NCBI GenBank assembly: GCA_028713675.1
Contig: JAQTNV010000002.1
Span: 105,433-169,432, forward strand
DNA: 64,000 nt
Reading direction: 5' to 3'
DNA from: a bacterium
Lineage (GTDB): Bacteria; Desulfobacterota; JAPLJL01
This document shows, piece after piece, positions 20,634 to 30,387 of the stretch (within the stretch, counting starts at the first letter, position 1; each line of letters opens with the position of its first letter). The notes under the pieces were generated by a model, which saw nothing but the letters and a program-made list of their open reading frames with translations, was not told the origin of the DNA and ran no database searches. Position numbers and translations under genes: made by a program.

Positions 20634-20738
20634 GTTTATAGAATCGTCAATTATAAATCGACTATCGTCGTGAGCCGCCTCCCCATGACGAACCTTTGAT
20701 TTCTCCGCCACCTTGGCAATCAACTCGGACTTGAGCAT
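20619..20738 (-). pseudogene. Truncated HU/IHF DNA-binding protein gene
   Basis: On the minus strand, AAAAGGAG precedes an ATG at 20738 and the frame reads MLKSELIAKVAEKSKVRHGE. This is the unmistakable N-terminus of the HU/IHF family (SELI-K-AEK pattern). After about 22 codons the similarity is lost, and the frame stops at 20619 after 39 codons, far short of the usual 90-100. The DNA-binding arm is missing, so this is a broken gene. It marks a past rearrangement between the export cluster and cobQ. Confidence 0.6.
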
Positions 20739-21031
20739 GCCCAATTTCTCCTTTTAAAAACCAGGCGCTTATTCTATAGCCGACCGGGTCGTAAGATCAA
20801 TTTTAATTTTGGGCGTGGATCGGACAACTCCTACCGGCCTGGAAACGAGCTGGGAGCCCTTGGAGTCTCATGGCTGCTCGGGTTGCCTGACCAGTTCCTG
20901 CTCCAGCTTCCTAGGACACCGGGTTCACCTTATTTTTTTCTTGACGCTTTTCATTAAAAGTCGGCACAATGATACCCGGATGATTCTCGGTGTACATCCG
21001 ACTTGCGGATAAGCCTAAAGGTCTTATCGAT
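20739..21031. other. Intergenic region before cobQ, no riboswitch seen
   Basis: Roughly 290 bp without a gene. I looked for a cobalamin riboswitch (B12 box) ahead of cobQ on the plus strand and did not find a recognisable one. A TTGACG at about 20941, in an AT-rich stretch, might be part of a promoter. Nothing else stands out. Confidence 0.3.
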
Positions 21032-22576
21032 ATGAGTTCCAATCAAAGAATCCCGGCAAAATGTTTGGCTGTCCTGGGGACGGGCTCGAACGTGGGAAAG
21101 AGCGTCGTTGTCACGGCGCTCTGCCGGATCTTCAGCGACCTCAAAGTACGGGTAGCCCCTTTCAAGGCACAGAATATGTCCAACAATTCCTTCGTTACCC
21201 TGGAGGCGGGAGAGATGGGAAGAGCCCAGGCGGCCCAGGCCAAAGCGGCCCGCGTCCAACTCCACGTGGACATGAACCCCGTCCTCCTAAAACCATGCAC
21301 CGATACTGGCGCCCAGGTTGTCCTCCATGGGAAACCTATTGGAAACTCACAAGCCTCGGATTATTTTGCCGACACCGATCATCTTTTCCGCGAGGCGAGA
21401 GAGAGCCTGGAGAGGCTCCGTGCCGAGCACGATCTGGTGATTATGGAAGGGGCAGGTTCCTGCGCGGAAGTAAATCTCTTACCTCGTGATTTTGTGAATT
21501 TTCGCATCGCCGAAGTCGCGGACGCACCCGTCGTGCTGGTCGCCGACATCGACCGAGGTGGCGTTTTCGCCCAGCTGGTCGGCACGCTGGAGGTGATTCC
21601 CCGCGAGTACCGGGAGCGGGTCCGGGGTTTTATCATCAACCGGTTCCGGGGCGACGCCGCCCTTTTCCGGGACGGGATCGAGTACCTGGAAAACCGCACC
21701 GGGCTTCCCAACCTCGGATTGATTCCTTATTACCGTCATATCGAGATTGACTCAGAGGACGGCGTGCCGCTCGATATTCTAATCGATCCCTCCTCCGGCC
21801 CTGAGCCCGGAAAAATAAACATCGCCGTGCTTCGTTTTCCCCATATCTCCAACTTCACCGATTTCGCGCCCCTACGCCGTGATCCGGCGGTTGTTATGCA
21901 TTATCTATTCAAGCCTCGTTTGCTGGAAGGATACAACGCCGTATTTCTACCGGGCTCGAAAAACGTCCGCGCTGATTTGGACTGGTTAAGGCAGGAAAGC
22001 TGGGATGTCCGTTTATCCGCATACGTTGGCAGGAGTGGAAGACTGATCGGAATCTGCGGCGGATACCAAATGCTCGGTAGGGTGATCCGGGATCCCAACG
22101 GCCAGGAAGGCGAACCGGGCGAAACTCTGGGCTTAGGCTTGCTTGACGTAGAAACTACGCTCCACCGGGAAAAGAAGCTTTCTCGGTCGATTGGTTTTTG
22201 GGAGACCGGCCGCGAGCGGGTGGAGGGTTACGAGATCCATATGGGCGTCACCAATCGGAGCGGAGGCGTCCCACACGTCATCCGGGTGACGGAACGCAGC
22301 GGCAAGCCGGTGGATGAATTGGATGGCGCCAGCACGCTGGACGGCCGAATCTGGGGCACCTATTTCCATGGAATCTTCGACTTGCCGGGTTTCCGGCGAT
22401 CATTTCTTCGGGTGCTTGATCCTGGCTATCGTCCCGATGCGGGTGGAGAAACCGCAATTGCGGAGGCCGAGTTCAAGGACAAGCAATACGACCTCTTGGC
22501 CGCCCATTTTCGGAAATATCTGGACCTGTCGAAGCTGATCGACATTTCCGGGGTGAGGTGCTCCACAAGATTTTAA
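21032..22576 (+). CDS. cobQ: Cobyric acid synthase
   Basis: ATP- and glutamine-dependent amidation of adenosylcobyrinic acid a,c-diamide at four side chains in B12 synthesis. From ATG at 21032 the protein has 514 residues. It starts with a P-loop (LAVLGTGSNVGKSVVVTALC) and the QNMSNNSFVT and QAKAARV segments, then a central domain with VLVADIDRGGVFAQL. The C-terminal type-1-like glutaminase has GICGGYQMLGR, with the nucleophilic cysteine, and the WGTYFHGIFD histidine. An in-frame GTG at 20990 would add 14 unconserved residues. No other cobalamin genes flank it in this window. Confidence 0.95.
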   Translation: MSSNQRIPAKCLAVLGTGSNVGKSVVVTALCRIFSDLKVRVAPFKAQNMSNNSFVTLEAGEMGRAQAAQAKAARVQLHVDMNPVLLKPCTDTGAQVVLHGKPIGNSQASDYFADTDHLFREARESLERLRAEHDLVIMEGAGSCAEVNLLPRDFVNFRIAEVADAPVVLVADIDRGGVFAQLVGTLEVIPREYRERVRGFIINRFRGDAALFRDGIEYLENRTGLPNLGLIPYYRHIEIDSEDGVPLDILIDPSSGPEPGKINIAVLRFPHISNFTDFAPLRRDPAVVMHYLFKPRLLEGYNAVFLPGSKNVRADLDWLRQESWDVRLSAYVGRSGRLIGICGGYQMLGRVIRDPNGQEGEPGETLGLGLLDVETTLHREKKLSRSIGFWETGRERVEGYEIHMGVTNRSGGVPHVIRVTERSGKPVDELDGASTLDGRIWGTYFHGIFDLPGFRRSFLRVLDPGYRPDAGGETAIAEAEFKDKQYDLLAAHFRKYLDLSKLIDISGVRCSTRF

Positions 22577-22663
22577 AAGAATAGTCGGGTCCCCCATGTG
22601 GAAACGGCGGGTTGATTCAAGGTGGCTAATGGACCCAAATTACATTTGGGGGCAGGTTAATAT

Positions 22664-23023
22664 ATGACAAATGCCAATGAGATATTTCTGGAATTGAGCA
22701 AACTCGTACGAGAAGCGGTGGCTGGTTTAGGATCGAAACGAAATCTCGAAGATCAAGAAAGGCTTATTGCTGCCATCATTGCCGACTTCCAAATCCTGCG
22801 ATCATCCATTTTGGCCGAGATCCGATCCCATCTCCTTTTCCTACCCCTCCGGGAACGGGAGGCGATCATCGAGCAGGTAGAGAATTTGCTGACCGAGATG
22901 AAAAAAGCAATCAGGGCTGGCCAACGTGGACAAGAAATCAAAAAAGTCTTTTGGAACCTGATATCTTTGCTTGGATTTATCATTTATCCCTCTTTTCCCG
23001 ATCTGGGGCAGCCCTCCGCCTGA
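22664..23023 (+). CDS. Hypothetical protein, helical
   Basis: 119 residues, mostly helical and charged (ELSKLVREAVAGLG, REREAIIEQVENLLTEMKKA), with no recognised domain. The start ATG is preceded by GGGGGCAGG, and a hairpin (CCCAAAT at 22634-22640, ATTTGGG at 22644-22650) sits just upstream. The last about 10 residues run into a dispersed repeat that recurs near 35.8 kb, so the original C-terminus may be lost. It is the first gene after cobQ and may mark the edge of the accessory region. Confidence 0.5.
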   Translation: MTNANEIFLELSKLVREAVAGLGSKRNLEDQERLIAAIIADFQILRSSILAEIRSHLLFLPLREREAIIEQVENLLTEMKKAIRAGQRGQEIKKVFWNLISLLGFIIYPSFPDLGQPSA

Positions 23024-23165
23024 TGGTGGCGGTTGGATACCCCGCCCGAAAGCCGAATTCGCCCGTAAACGCCTGAAGTTGGCCCTCGAGGGCATAACCC
23101 CACCACCGGCCGGGGAACCCCCGTTAAAAGCGCCCGTTCGGCGCCGGAACCGGGCGAACTGGCGG
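23010..23165. repeat. Dispersed repeat family 2, copy 1
   Basis: A diverged match to the stretch at 35798-35945. Both contain CGCCTGA-GGTGGC-GTTG near the start and GAAACCGGGCGA-like sequence (here GGAACCGGGCGAAC) about 120 bp later, with GC-rich hairpin material between. Identity is moderate by eye. It lies between genes and over the end of the 22664 ORF. Confidence 0.4.
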
Positions 23166-23190
23166 CAGTCCTGTCCCCCGGGATTCCCTA

Positions 23191-23691
23191 TCAAGGAAGT
23201 CGTGTGGCTTTCCCAGCCCCGCAGATCGGCTGGTGCCAATAGCCGGGACTCCAGACCCAACCGCCCCAGAACCAGAGCCACAAGCCTTCCACCCAAATGT
23301 AGTCCGGATCCGGAGCCACTACGACCTGTTCCGCCACCGGTGTCGGCGGCGCTGTCCCTACCACGCCCGCCACGTCGGCAGGCTCGGGGAATGGTTCGAC
23401 CAAGGATTTGTAAAAATCGCCAGTTTTGATCGTTTTTGAGCAAGCTAAATCGGGCCAGTAGATTTTTATGAAAGTCCCAATTTTTACAAGGTCATCCTGT
23501 TCCTGCCAACCCGAAAGCGAGCTGGGGCCTGGGATTATCCGACCGCTCGGGCTACCCGTCCAGCGCCTCTTGGCCTCATCAGCCATTGGCGCCTCCTGGT
23601 AAAAATCCGTGATTTCGGCGGGATTTAGCTTGATAAATAACTCCCTCTCCTGGATCCAAATTATAGGGATTTTTACAAAAGAGCCGCTCAT
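23191..23691 (-). pseudogene. Degraded gene with a Trp/Tyr/Gly-rich (YXWQ-like) C-terminal segment
   Basis: The open frame of up to 166 codons ends with VVVAPDPDYIWVEGLWLW and GGWVWSPGYWHQP. This pattern is typical of small secreted YXWQ-type proteins, in which W/Y-P-G-Y-W units repeat. The preceding 100 residues lack a signal peptide and look like non-coding sequence, including repeated gatttttayRAA-like DNA. The frame also stops abruptly in the middle of the Trp-rich region. I read it as a truncated, fused remnant. Expression is doubtful. Confidence 0.35.
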
Positions 23692-24002
23692 AGTCCAGGA
23701 GAAAATTATGACGAAAAAGATGCCATTGGAAATTACAGGCCGTTATTTCCATCGCTATCCCCCGGCTTTATGGCCTATTCTCCCCGGCAAATTGCCTGGA
23801 AACTGCCCATAAGGACAATTACACGCATTCATTATCGGAACCGATGGGAAGTCAAGTCGAGAAATGATGGTATTTAATTTCTGGGAAAGGTGAATGCGGG
23901 ATAAACAAGTGGCGGGGCTATACTTTTCTATTGGGATAAAGTTCCTTATGCATCGATTACACACCCCGCACGGATTAAACCCTACCTTGAAGGTGGGATA
24001 AA
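23692..24002. other. Intergenic region with no identified gene
   Basis: About 310 bp between the degraded Trp-rich gene and the restriction subunit gene, the convergent ends of neighbouring units. No ORF with a plausible ribosome site, no RNA gene and no strong repeat was seen. Confidence 0.3.
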
Positions 24003-26813
24003 TTATTGGTTGAGGATATCGCGGATTTTCCCCGGCTGCCGTGCTACCGCCCACCGCCAATGTCCAAACCCACCGTGACCGTTCACAGCCTGGGTCCATT
24101 CGTCCAGGTAGTGCCACTTTATCTGATCCTGTTCGGTATCCTGTCCCTTCGTTTCCAGGATGAGCACGTCGCCATTAGCGAGGCGGACCAAAAAATCAGG
24201 TCTATATTTCCGCACGACGCCCCGATATAAGTACAGCACCGAAAAGTCCAGATGATCGTTTTTGACCCAGGCAGTCACGCGCTTGTTATCGTCAAGCACA
24301 AAGGCGTCCGACGCCTCCCAAGTGCTGTCGTAGACACAGACGTTGATGTGCGATTTCTTTGTACGTTCGCAAGGCTTGCCGGTATACCAAGTGCGCATAT
24401 CTGCCGTGGTGCGGATTGGATGGTCTCGGTCGAACACAGGCGTGAGTTGCTCGGTGTTCTCTTGCCGCACTGATTCCCAGACATGCTGTACCACCCGCGA
24501 CATATTAAGGGTAATAATCAATCGTCGCCGCAACTCGTCCTGATAAAACAGTGGCGGGGAAATGGCAATCCTATCCGAACGGATGAATTTCTCCACTATG
24601 TTCACCAACTGCGCCAGAAGGACCTCGCGGTTGCCCTGCCAGGAGTGCTTCATCTGGTCAAACACATCCCGCGCCGTCTCGAAAATAATGCGCTGGGTGC
24701 GAAATTCACGCGCCAGCCGCTCCAGTTCAATTCGGTTGATCTTACTTACGTCCGGTTTCCCTTCTAACACTGGGGCCAGTTCGGCCACCTGCGCAGTTTT
24801 AGCGGCGTCCAGTTCCAGCGGGCGCGCCTTGGTCCAATCCAACGTCAAGCCCGGATGAAAGACACGCTCAATGCGCACCACGTTTGGCCAACGAATCTCA
24901 AACTCGGTTTTGGCCGGGTTCGGCTCGACAGCGGTCTTGGGCGTGGGCGGAGACGGTGGTCCGTCCTTTCCGCCTTCATGGGGCAAAAAAGTAAAGGGCA
25001 CACCAAAAATGTTGACATATTCAGGCTCGAACAACCCCGTTTCAGGGTTGACCTCGTAGGACGTACGCCGTAGGCCACGCCCCACTACCTGCTCGCACAA
25101 GAGCTGACTGGTGAAGGCACGCAGGCCCATTATGTGCGTCACTGTCTTGGCATCCCAGCCCTCGCTCAGCATCCCCACGGAAATGACTTTTTGGATACCC
25201 GCGCCTGGCTGTCCGGCTTTACCTACCGTGTCTACCATCCGGCGTAGGAGTTCGGCCTGCTCGGCCTTCGTCAGTTTGCGCTCCGTGGGAGCGGAGTCTT
25301 CTTCTATCTCGACATCTGCTTCCACCGTCTTCAGCGGCGCAATCGGTTCCTCATGCTCTTCCGCTTCTTTGAGTACCTTGGAGTCAATGTGCAAGATGCG
25401 TACCGGGTCACACAGTTCATCAATATGGATGCGCCGGGAGTCAAAGGCGTGCTTGACCCGTGCCGCCGTCTCGGTGCGGTTGCATACGGTGATCATCACT
25501 GGCGGGGTGGGCATATCGGCTTTATCCCATGCCTTCCTGGCCTCGCGCCAGTCATAGCCAAGTAGGTAATAGGCGTTCAGCACCAAGTCGGGTAGCGGTT
25601 CTTCCGGTTCAGCCTTACGATTCAGATCGTCCTTCACGTCCGGATCGTTGTAAATGTGATAGAGGCGCGATTTATAGGTCTTTGCAGCAGGTATGGCGTC
25701 GTCACGCACCACCACGCGTGGCGTTTTGACCAGCCCCGATTCAATGGCGTCGTTTAAACCAAAGTCGCTGACGATCCATCCGAACAGTGCTTCCTCGCTG
25801 CTCTTTTTGCCCGATGGCGTGAAGGGCGTGGCGGAAAAATCGTAGCAGTTTAGGATACCGCGCGAGCGGTGCAGCCGATCAAGCCCGCCGATCCAGACAG
25901 TTGCTTCTTCGGCGCTGTCCTTCAGATCACGGGCGCGCAGGTATTTACCTTCCGACTCCCAGTTGACGCGCCAAGCGTGATGCGCCTCGTCGTTGATTAT
26001 CAGCAGGTTGTGGGCGTTGGCCATCTCGCCCAGCACTTCGCGGGTATAGGCTTCGTCACTCTTGACGCCACGCTTGTCCACGCTCTTACGTTTCTCGATC
26101 TGCTCCTCGCTGTCCCAGGCCAGAACGTGCCAGTTGCGCACCAGTACTTTGCCCTGGCGTAGTTTGTCCATCAGCGCCGAGGGCACAATTCGGAACGCCT
26201 CGTAATAGTTACCCTCAGTCGACGGCTCCAGCACCGCCAACCGACTTTTCACCGTCAGCCCCGGGGCGATTACCAGGACATTTTTAGCGAAGCGGGCGTC
26301 CTGGGGGTAGGCAATCTTATTAAGGATATGCCAAGCTACCACCATCGTCATCACGATGGTCTTGCCGGAGCCGGTGGCCATCTTACAGCACTGGCGCATA
26401 AACGCCCCACCATCGTTTGGAATGTTGATACCCACCCGCTCGGTAGTAGGCGCTTCAGTCAACCAGATAATCGTCTCCACCGCTTCTAACTGGCAGAAAA
26501 AAAACCGCCGCGCCTCAAACTCTTCCGGGTCGCGCCAATGCTCCAGTAGCCGCTTGGTGATGCTGGAAACACCCGGATAACCTGCCTCGCGCCACGCCTT
26601 CACTCGCGGGCGAATCTTGTTGACCAACGGGATTTCCACAAAAATTCCGGGATCGTCGAAGGCTTTGGAATCGCCCGACGCCACAACATAACCCGCTGAG
26701 CGGCGACCATTTACCAAATTAAAGGTGCGCGTCTCGCGCTCGTAGCGCCAATGGCGTTCCGGCTCGGTATATGGGGAGTTGATAATTAGGCGGTCAATTA
26801 TCGTTCTCGCCAT
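24003..26813 (-). CDS. Type III-like restriction enzyme, helicase-nuclease (Res) subunit
   Basis: Superfamily 2 helicase fused to a nuclease, 936 residues. Motif I is CKMATGSGKTIVMTMVVAWH, motif II NDEAHHAWR, motif III FSATPF and motif VI EQVVGRGLRR. The C-terminal nuclease core reads YRPDFLVRLANGDVLILETKG, a PD-(D/E)xK motif. The overall layout resembles the BPTD_3080-type restriction endonucleases. ATG at 26813 shares one base with the methylase stop (TGATG), so the pair is coupled. With the Mod subunit it should translocate on DNA and cut unmethylated sites. All key motifs are intact, so it looks functional. Confidence 0.9.
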   Translation of the reverse strand: MARTIIDRLIINSPYTEPERHWRYERETRTFNLVNGRRSAGYVVASGDSKAFDDPGIFVEIPLVNKIRPRVKAWREAGYPGVSSITKRLLEHWRDPEEFEARRFFFCQLEAVETIIWLTEAPTTERVGINIPNDGGAFMRQCCKMATGSGKTIVMTMVVAWHILNKIAYPQDARFAKNVLVIAPGLTVKSRLAVLEPSTEGNYYEAFRIVPSALMDKLRQGKVLVRNWHVLAWDSEEQIEKRKSVDKRGVKSDEAYTREVLGEMANAHNLLIINDEAHHAWRVNWESEGKYLRARDLKDSAEEATVWIGGLDRLHRSRGILNCYDFSATPFTPSGKKSSEEALFGWIVSDFGLNDAIESGLVKTPRVVVRDDAIPAAKTYKSRLYHIYNDPDVKDDLNRKAEPEEPLPDLVLNAYYLLGYDWREARKAWDKADMPTPPVMITVCNRTETAARVKHAFDSRRIHIDELCDPVRILHIDSKVLKEAEEHEEPIAPLKTVEADVEIEEDSAPTERKLTKAEQAELLRRMVDTVGKAGQPGAGIQKVISVGMLSEGWDAKTVTHIMGLRAFTSQLLCEQVVGRGLRRTSYEVNPETGLFEPEYVNIFGVPFTFLPHEGGKDGPPSPPTPKTAVEPNPAKTEFEIRWPNVVRIERVFHPGLTLDWTKARPLELDAAKTAQVAELAPVLEGKPDVSKINRIELERLAREFRTQRIIFETARDVFDQMKHSWQGNREVLLAQLVNIVEKFIRSDRIAISPPLFYQDELRRRLIITLNMSRVVQHVWESVRQENTEQLTPVFDRDHPIRTTADMRTWYTGKPCERTKKSHINVCVYDSTWEASDAFVLDDNKRVTAWVKNDHLDFSVLYLYRGVVRKYRPDFLVRLANGDVLILETKGQDTEQDQIKWHYLDEWTQAVNGHGGFGHWRWAVARQPGKIRDILNQ

Positions 26814-29422
26814 CACTCCACCTCTATCATCTTCAAGCTTTCGATGCCCCGGTCGTCTACGATTTTAATGGCGATGCGTTTATGCTTGCCCGCCGCAAAA
26901 GGTAGCGATTCCGTACCTCTGTAGGCTTCGATCAACTCTTCGTCAATTTCGGCTTTGAGGTTATTCGCCAGCCGAGCCCAGCCCTCGCTCTCCCCGGCTT
27001 GGGGGAAAAAGACCTGGCTCGGATAGAGGCTACGCCCATCGTAATCGGTATCCAGCAACCAGACAGCAATCTGGTGCGCACCACCCGATTCGATGCCGCC
27101 GGTCTTTGTGTTGTAGTAGTCAAAACCCTCCACTCGTACGCGGTACTTGCCCTTGTCCTCTCCTTTGGCGATATGCTCCAGCCGCACATCCGGCTGGCCG
27201 ATGAGCCAGAAGGATTCGTTACTGGCGCGTTTTTTCTTTAGATCATCAGTCAGAAGGTCGGCGTTCATCTGCGCCTTGAGCAGGGTCACCCCCGGCCAGT
27301 TGGTTTCGTCTATGTCTTTGGCCGCTTCCGGGTCGAACTGGAAGGCGGCAAAAACAATCAACTTCGGCTTTGGAACGAGCGTTTGCGCTTCATCGATGGC
27401 CTGAGCCACTTGGCGCTGCTCAAGCGGGGCATATTCCGGGCCGAAAGAGACGACAATGCGCTGGGGGACGAAAGCTGGGTCGGTCTTGCGCACCGAGTCT
27501 GCACCTTTGGCGCTTGGGCGGGTTTCGCCGTCGGCGTGCAGCCAACGGCAACCGGGTACGGGTTCCAGCCGGGCAAAGTTGATAAACTGACCTGCCTTGC
27601 CGCGAATCCCGGTGCGCAGCAGTTCATCTCGCCATTCACCCTGGCGTAGGGTTTCGCCGGAGCGGGCAATTGAGACATCGGCGGGTTGTGATTGGCCTTT
27701 CAAAATTTCTTCCACCGACTTGACCGCCGGGGCCGGCACGGCTTCGAAGGTGAAGGGGCCGCTTACGCGCTTTTTCTTGCGGTCAACCAGCGGCTGGTCA
27801 TAGAGTGTCTCGGTGGCGGGTGACTCATTATTGGCGATGCTGCCCAGTGTGACGTGCGGTACAATTTTGTATTGGAAGCCGCTACTCACGCCTTCTTGTG
27901 GGTGGGCCAGTTCGTAATAGTTAAAGAAAGCGGTCATCATCCGCTGACGTGTCAATGTGAGTGCTACGCGCGAGGTATCGCAGGTGATCCAACGCCGCCC
28001 CCATTGCTCTGCTACATAAGCCGTTGTTCCACTCCCGCAAGTTGGATCGAAGACGAGGTCGCCGGGATCGGTGGTCATCAGGAGGCAGCGTTGAATGACC
28101 TTTGGATGAGTTTGCACTACATAAGACTTAGCCTCTGAAAATCCCCCCGCCGTATCATCCCAAAAGTTGTTGAGTAGTGTCAGAGGATAATCATCATGAT
28201 AGAAAATGAAGTATAATTTTGTACCAAGCTTCATCAACCTGCGCTTCTGATTCAGTACCTGCATTCCTTGCTTCGTGGTTTTCCAACTCTTACCAGTCTC
28301 GGGACGAAATACCGTACCTTCAAACTCAAAATCATATATGCATGAAGCGGTATATCCACTTGAATACAAATCTAAGCGAGAAAACACCTTACAATGGTTC
28401 GGCAACGCGGTCTTTCCTGCACGTTCTTCCTCAGTTATTTTGCGTCTTTTACCATCCGATAACTCTATGAAACTGAATTCGCTTGGATCGGAAGCTCGAT
28501 CAAGAAATGCTCTGCGGAATTTCACGACCTTCTTATCCTTCGCATACCAGACCAAGTGATCGTACATATTCTCAAGATGCTTTGCACCAAACGGCATGTT
28601 CTTGACTCGGAAAGTAATCATAGACATGAAGTTTTCCGTCCCGAAAAGCTCATCCAGGATGCTTCGGACCAAATGGAGATTATCCTCGCCAATTTGGACA
28701 AAGACGCTGCCGGATTCAGTGAGCAGTTCGCTGGCCAGCAGCAGGCGGTCGCGCAGATAGGTCAGGTAGGAATGGATACCCAATTCCCAGGTGTCGCGGA
28801 AGGCGCGGATCTGCTCCGGCTCGGCGGTAAGGTCCTCATCCTTGCCGTCCTTTACGTCGCGCTTGTTGACGAAGGGCTGGAAGTTGGAACCGTACTTTAT
28901 GCCGTAGGGCGGGTCAATGTAGACCATCTGCACTTTACCGGCCATTCCTTCTTTTTCTATCAGCGAGTTCATCACCAGCAGGCTATCGCCGGCGATCAGG
29001 CGGTTGCTCCAACCGTGGGCATGCTGGTAAAACTCGATGGCCTCGCGCAGTGGCGGGTTCTCCTCCGGTGTTTGGAACAGCGCCAATTGCGCGGATGTGG
29101 CAGAGTCGGGGGTACGGCGCACGGCCTCGATGATCGTGCGCGAGTCAATCCGATCATGGACATGCAGAGAGACCGTGGGTACTTGAAATGAGGTATTCTC
29201 GACCTTGCCCGTCCATTGGAGTTGTGGGTCCAGGTGTGGGTCATATGTGTAGGTCTTCTTTTGCCCAGCGTCGGGATCGGTGTCGGGCGTCACCAAGCCC
29301 ACCGGCGGATTATTGATCCGCTTCTTGTCCTTGTGTTCGTAGGATTCGATGGCGTGTTTTGCGCCCGTGGCGCCGGTGCCCTTACCTACATTCTTATTTC
29401 TGCTTCCCGGTTTCCTGCCCAT
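26813..29422 (-). CDS. Type III-like DNA methyltransferase (Mod) subunit
   Basis: Amino-methyltransferase of 869 residues from ATG at 29422, chosen because AAAAGGAG lies 5 bases before it; a GTG at 29461 gives a longer form. The catalytic motif is VYIDPPYGIKYGSNFQPFV (DPPY). The AdoMet-binding motif follows it: LVFDPTCGSGTTAYVAEQWG. This motif order (IV before I) marks the beta class, as in type III Mod proteins. It provides self-protection and target recognition for the downstream Res subunit. The N-terminal GRKPGSRNKNVGKG is a basic tail. The recognition site cannot be predicted from the sequence. Confidence 0.9.
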   Translation of the reverse strand: MGRKPGSRNKNVGKGTGATGAKHAIESYEHKDKKRINNPPVGLVTPDTDPDAGQKKTYTYDPHLDPQLQWTGKVENTSFQVPTVSLHVHDRIDSRTIIEAVRRTPDSATSAQLALFQTPEENPPLREAIEFYQHAHGWSNRLIAGDSLLVMNSLIEKEGMAGKVQMVYIDPPYGIKYGSNFQPFVNKRDVKDGKDEDLTAEPEQIRAFRDTWELGIHSYLTYLRDRLLLASELLTESGSVFVQIGEDNLHLVRSILDELFGTENFMSMITFRVKNMPFGAKHLENMYDHLVWYAKDKKVVKFRRAFLDRASDPSEFSFIELSDGKRRKITEEERAGKTALPNHCKVFSRLDLYSSGYTASCIYDFEFEGTVFRPETGKSWKTTKQGMQVLNQKRRLMKLGTKLYFIFYHDDYPLTLLNNFWDDTAGGFSEAKSYVVQTHPKVIQRCLLMTTDPGDLVFDPTCGSGTTAYVAEQWGRRWITCDTSRVALTLTRQRMMTAFFNYYELAHPQEGVSSGFQYKIVPHVTLGSIANNESPATETLYDQPLVDRKKKRVSGPFTFEAVPAPAVKSVEEILKGQSQPADVSIARSGETLRQGEWRDELLRTGIRGKAGQFINFARLEPVPGCRWLHADGETRPSAKGADSVRKTDPAFVPQRIVVSFGPEYAPLEQRQVAQAIDEAQTLVPKPKLIVFAAFQFDPEAAKDIDETNWPGVTLLKAQMNADLLTDDLKKKRASNESFWLIGQPDVRLEHIAKGEDKGKYRVRVEGFDYYNTKTGGIESGGAHQIAVWLLDTDYDGRSLYPSQVFFPQAGESEGWARLANNLKAEIDEELIEAYRGTESLPFAAGKHKRIAIKIVDDRGIESLKMIEVE

Positions 29423-29601
29423 TTCGACTCCTTTTGGTCTTTCAAGTTTCTTGGGTTTCACTCTCCGGTAGTCGCCGGAGCGGACCGTTTGCCTTTTACT
29501 AACCCAGCAATAGTACCTTCTGACCCATTCCAGCTTGAATCTTAGAACCGGTTAGTGCCGCAGTAGATGCAGTCGGCTCTTCGGGCCACGTTTAACCTCC
29601 G

Positions 29602-30387
29602 CTACTTGTCTAAAACCATGTGCTCGTTGCGGCGACGGGGGGCAAGTGCTTGCGTCGTAGTTCTCGTAAATGACGCGGCTTGTCCTGGTAGCTCATCCCA
29701 GGTGCGCCCATCCAGCAGCCTGCCAGCTTTCTTTTTGTTCGTCCCGCCCCACTGTTTGAAGAAGAACGGGACCCGATCGGACAGGCACTGGTCCTGGATC
29801 TTGGTCACCCATGCCTTGTCCATCGGCCGTGCCATGGGTCCAGACTCGCCGCCGATGATCACCCAGTGGATGTTTTCGAGGTCGACCTTATCAAACGCCT
29901 CGAGCAGGGGCTCGAAGGAAATGAAGCGGACGCGTGCTGGGGTTCGTCGCAGGTGGTTGAGCCGATTGAGATACTTCGGTGTCTCGATACTGACCCCCAT
30001 CCAAACGTTCGCTGGCCAGTCGAGCTTTCGCCCGATGGTCTCCATGCGCTCAGCCCGCTTTGTGAGCACCTGGAATGTGTGCCACGAGGCCCGACGCATT
30101 ATGTCGAACACCTTACGGATGAACGCCTCGGGGACCTTGTCGTGGAAGAGATCGCTCATGGAGTTCACGAAGACCATCTGCGGCTTCTTCCATTCGAGCG
30201 GAAGATCAAGGGCGTGCTCGTGGAGGGAGATTTGGAAGCCGTGCTCGTAGTTAGTTTGCCCCATCGCGTGCAACCGCTTCGCCATCCGTTCGGCATAGCA
30301 GTGCTTGCAACCTGGGCTGACCTTGCTGCAGCCGGTGACGGGGTTCCAAGTGGACTCGGTCCACTCAATGGTTGAATTTAAACCCAT
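29602..30387 (-). CDS. DUF5131 (phage Gp37/Gp68-like) three-Cys-motif protein
   Basis: 261 residues of the Gp37/Gp68 family, found in phages and mobile elements. The defining motif is near the N-terminus: NPVTGCSKVSPGCKHCYAE, three cysteines spaced C-x6-C-x2-C, preceded by STIEWTESTWNP. The pattern resembles radical-SAM cluster-binding sites, but the activity of the family is not established. Other conserved pieces are FVNSMSDLFHD, FQVLTKRAERM and IIGGESGPMARPM. It overlaps the end of the upstream TcmP gene by 10 bp. Together they are the recurrent three-Cys-motif protein plus partner pair, here next to a restriction-modification system. Confidence 0.88.
   Translation of the reverse strand: MGLNSTIEWTESTWNPVTGCSKVSPGCKHCYAERMAKRLHAMGQTNYEHGFQISLHEHALDLPLEWKKPQMVFVNSMSDLFHDKVPEAFIRKVFDIMRRASWHTFQVLTKRAERMETIGRKLDWPANVWMGVSIETPKYLNRLNHLRRTPARVRFISFEPLLEAFDKVDLENIHWVIIGGESGPMARPMDKAWVTKIQDQCLSDRVPFFFKQWGGTNKKKAGRLLDGRTWDELPGQAASFTRTTTQALAPRRRNEHMVLDK

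Noticed and set aside
20739..21031. Possible cobalamin riboswitch before cobQ
   Set aside because: No B12 box or conserved core could be recognised, so it is not reported.
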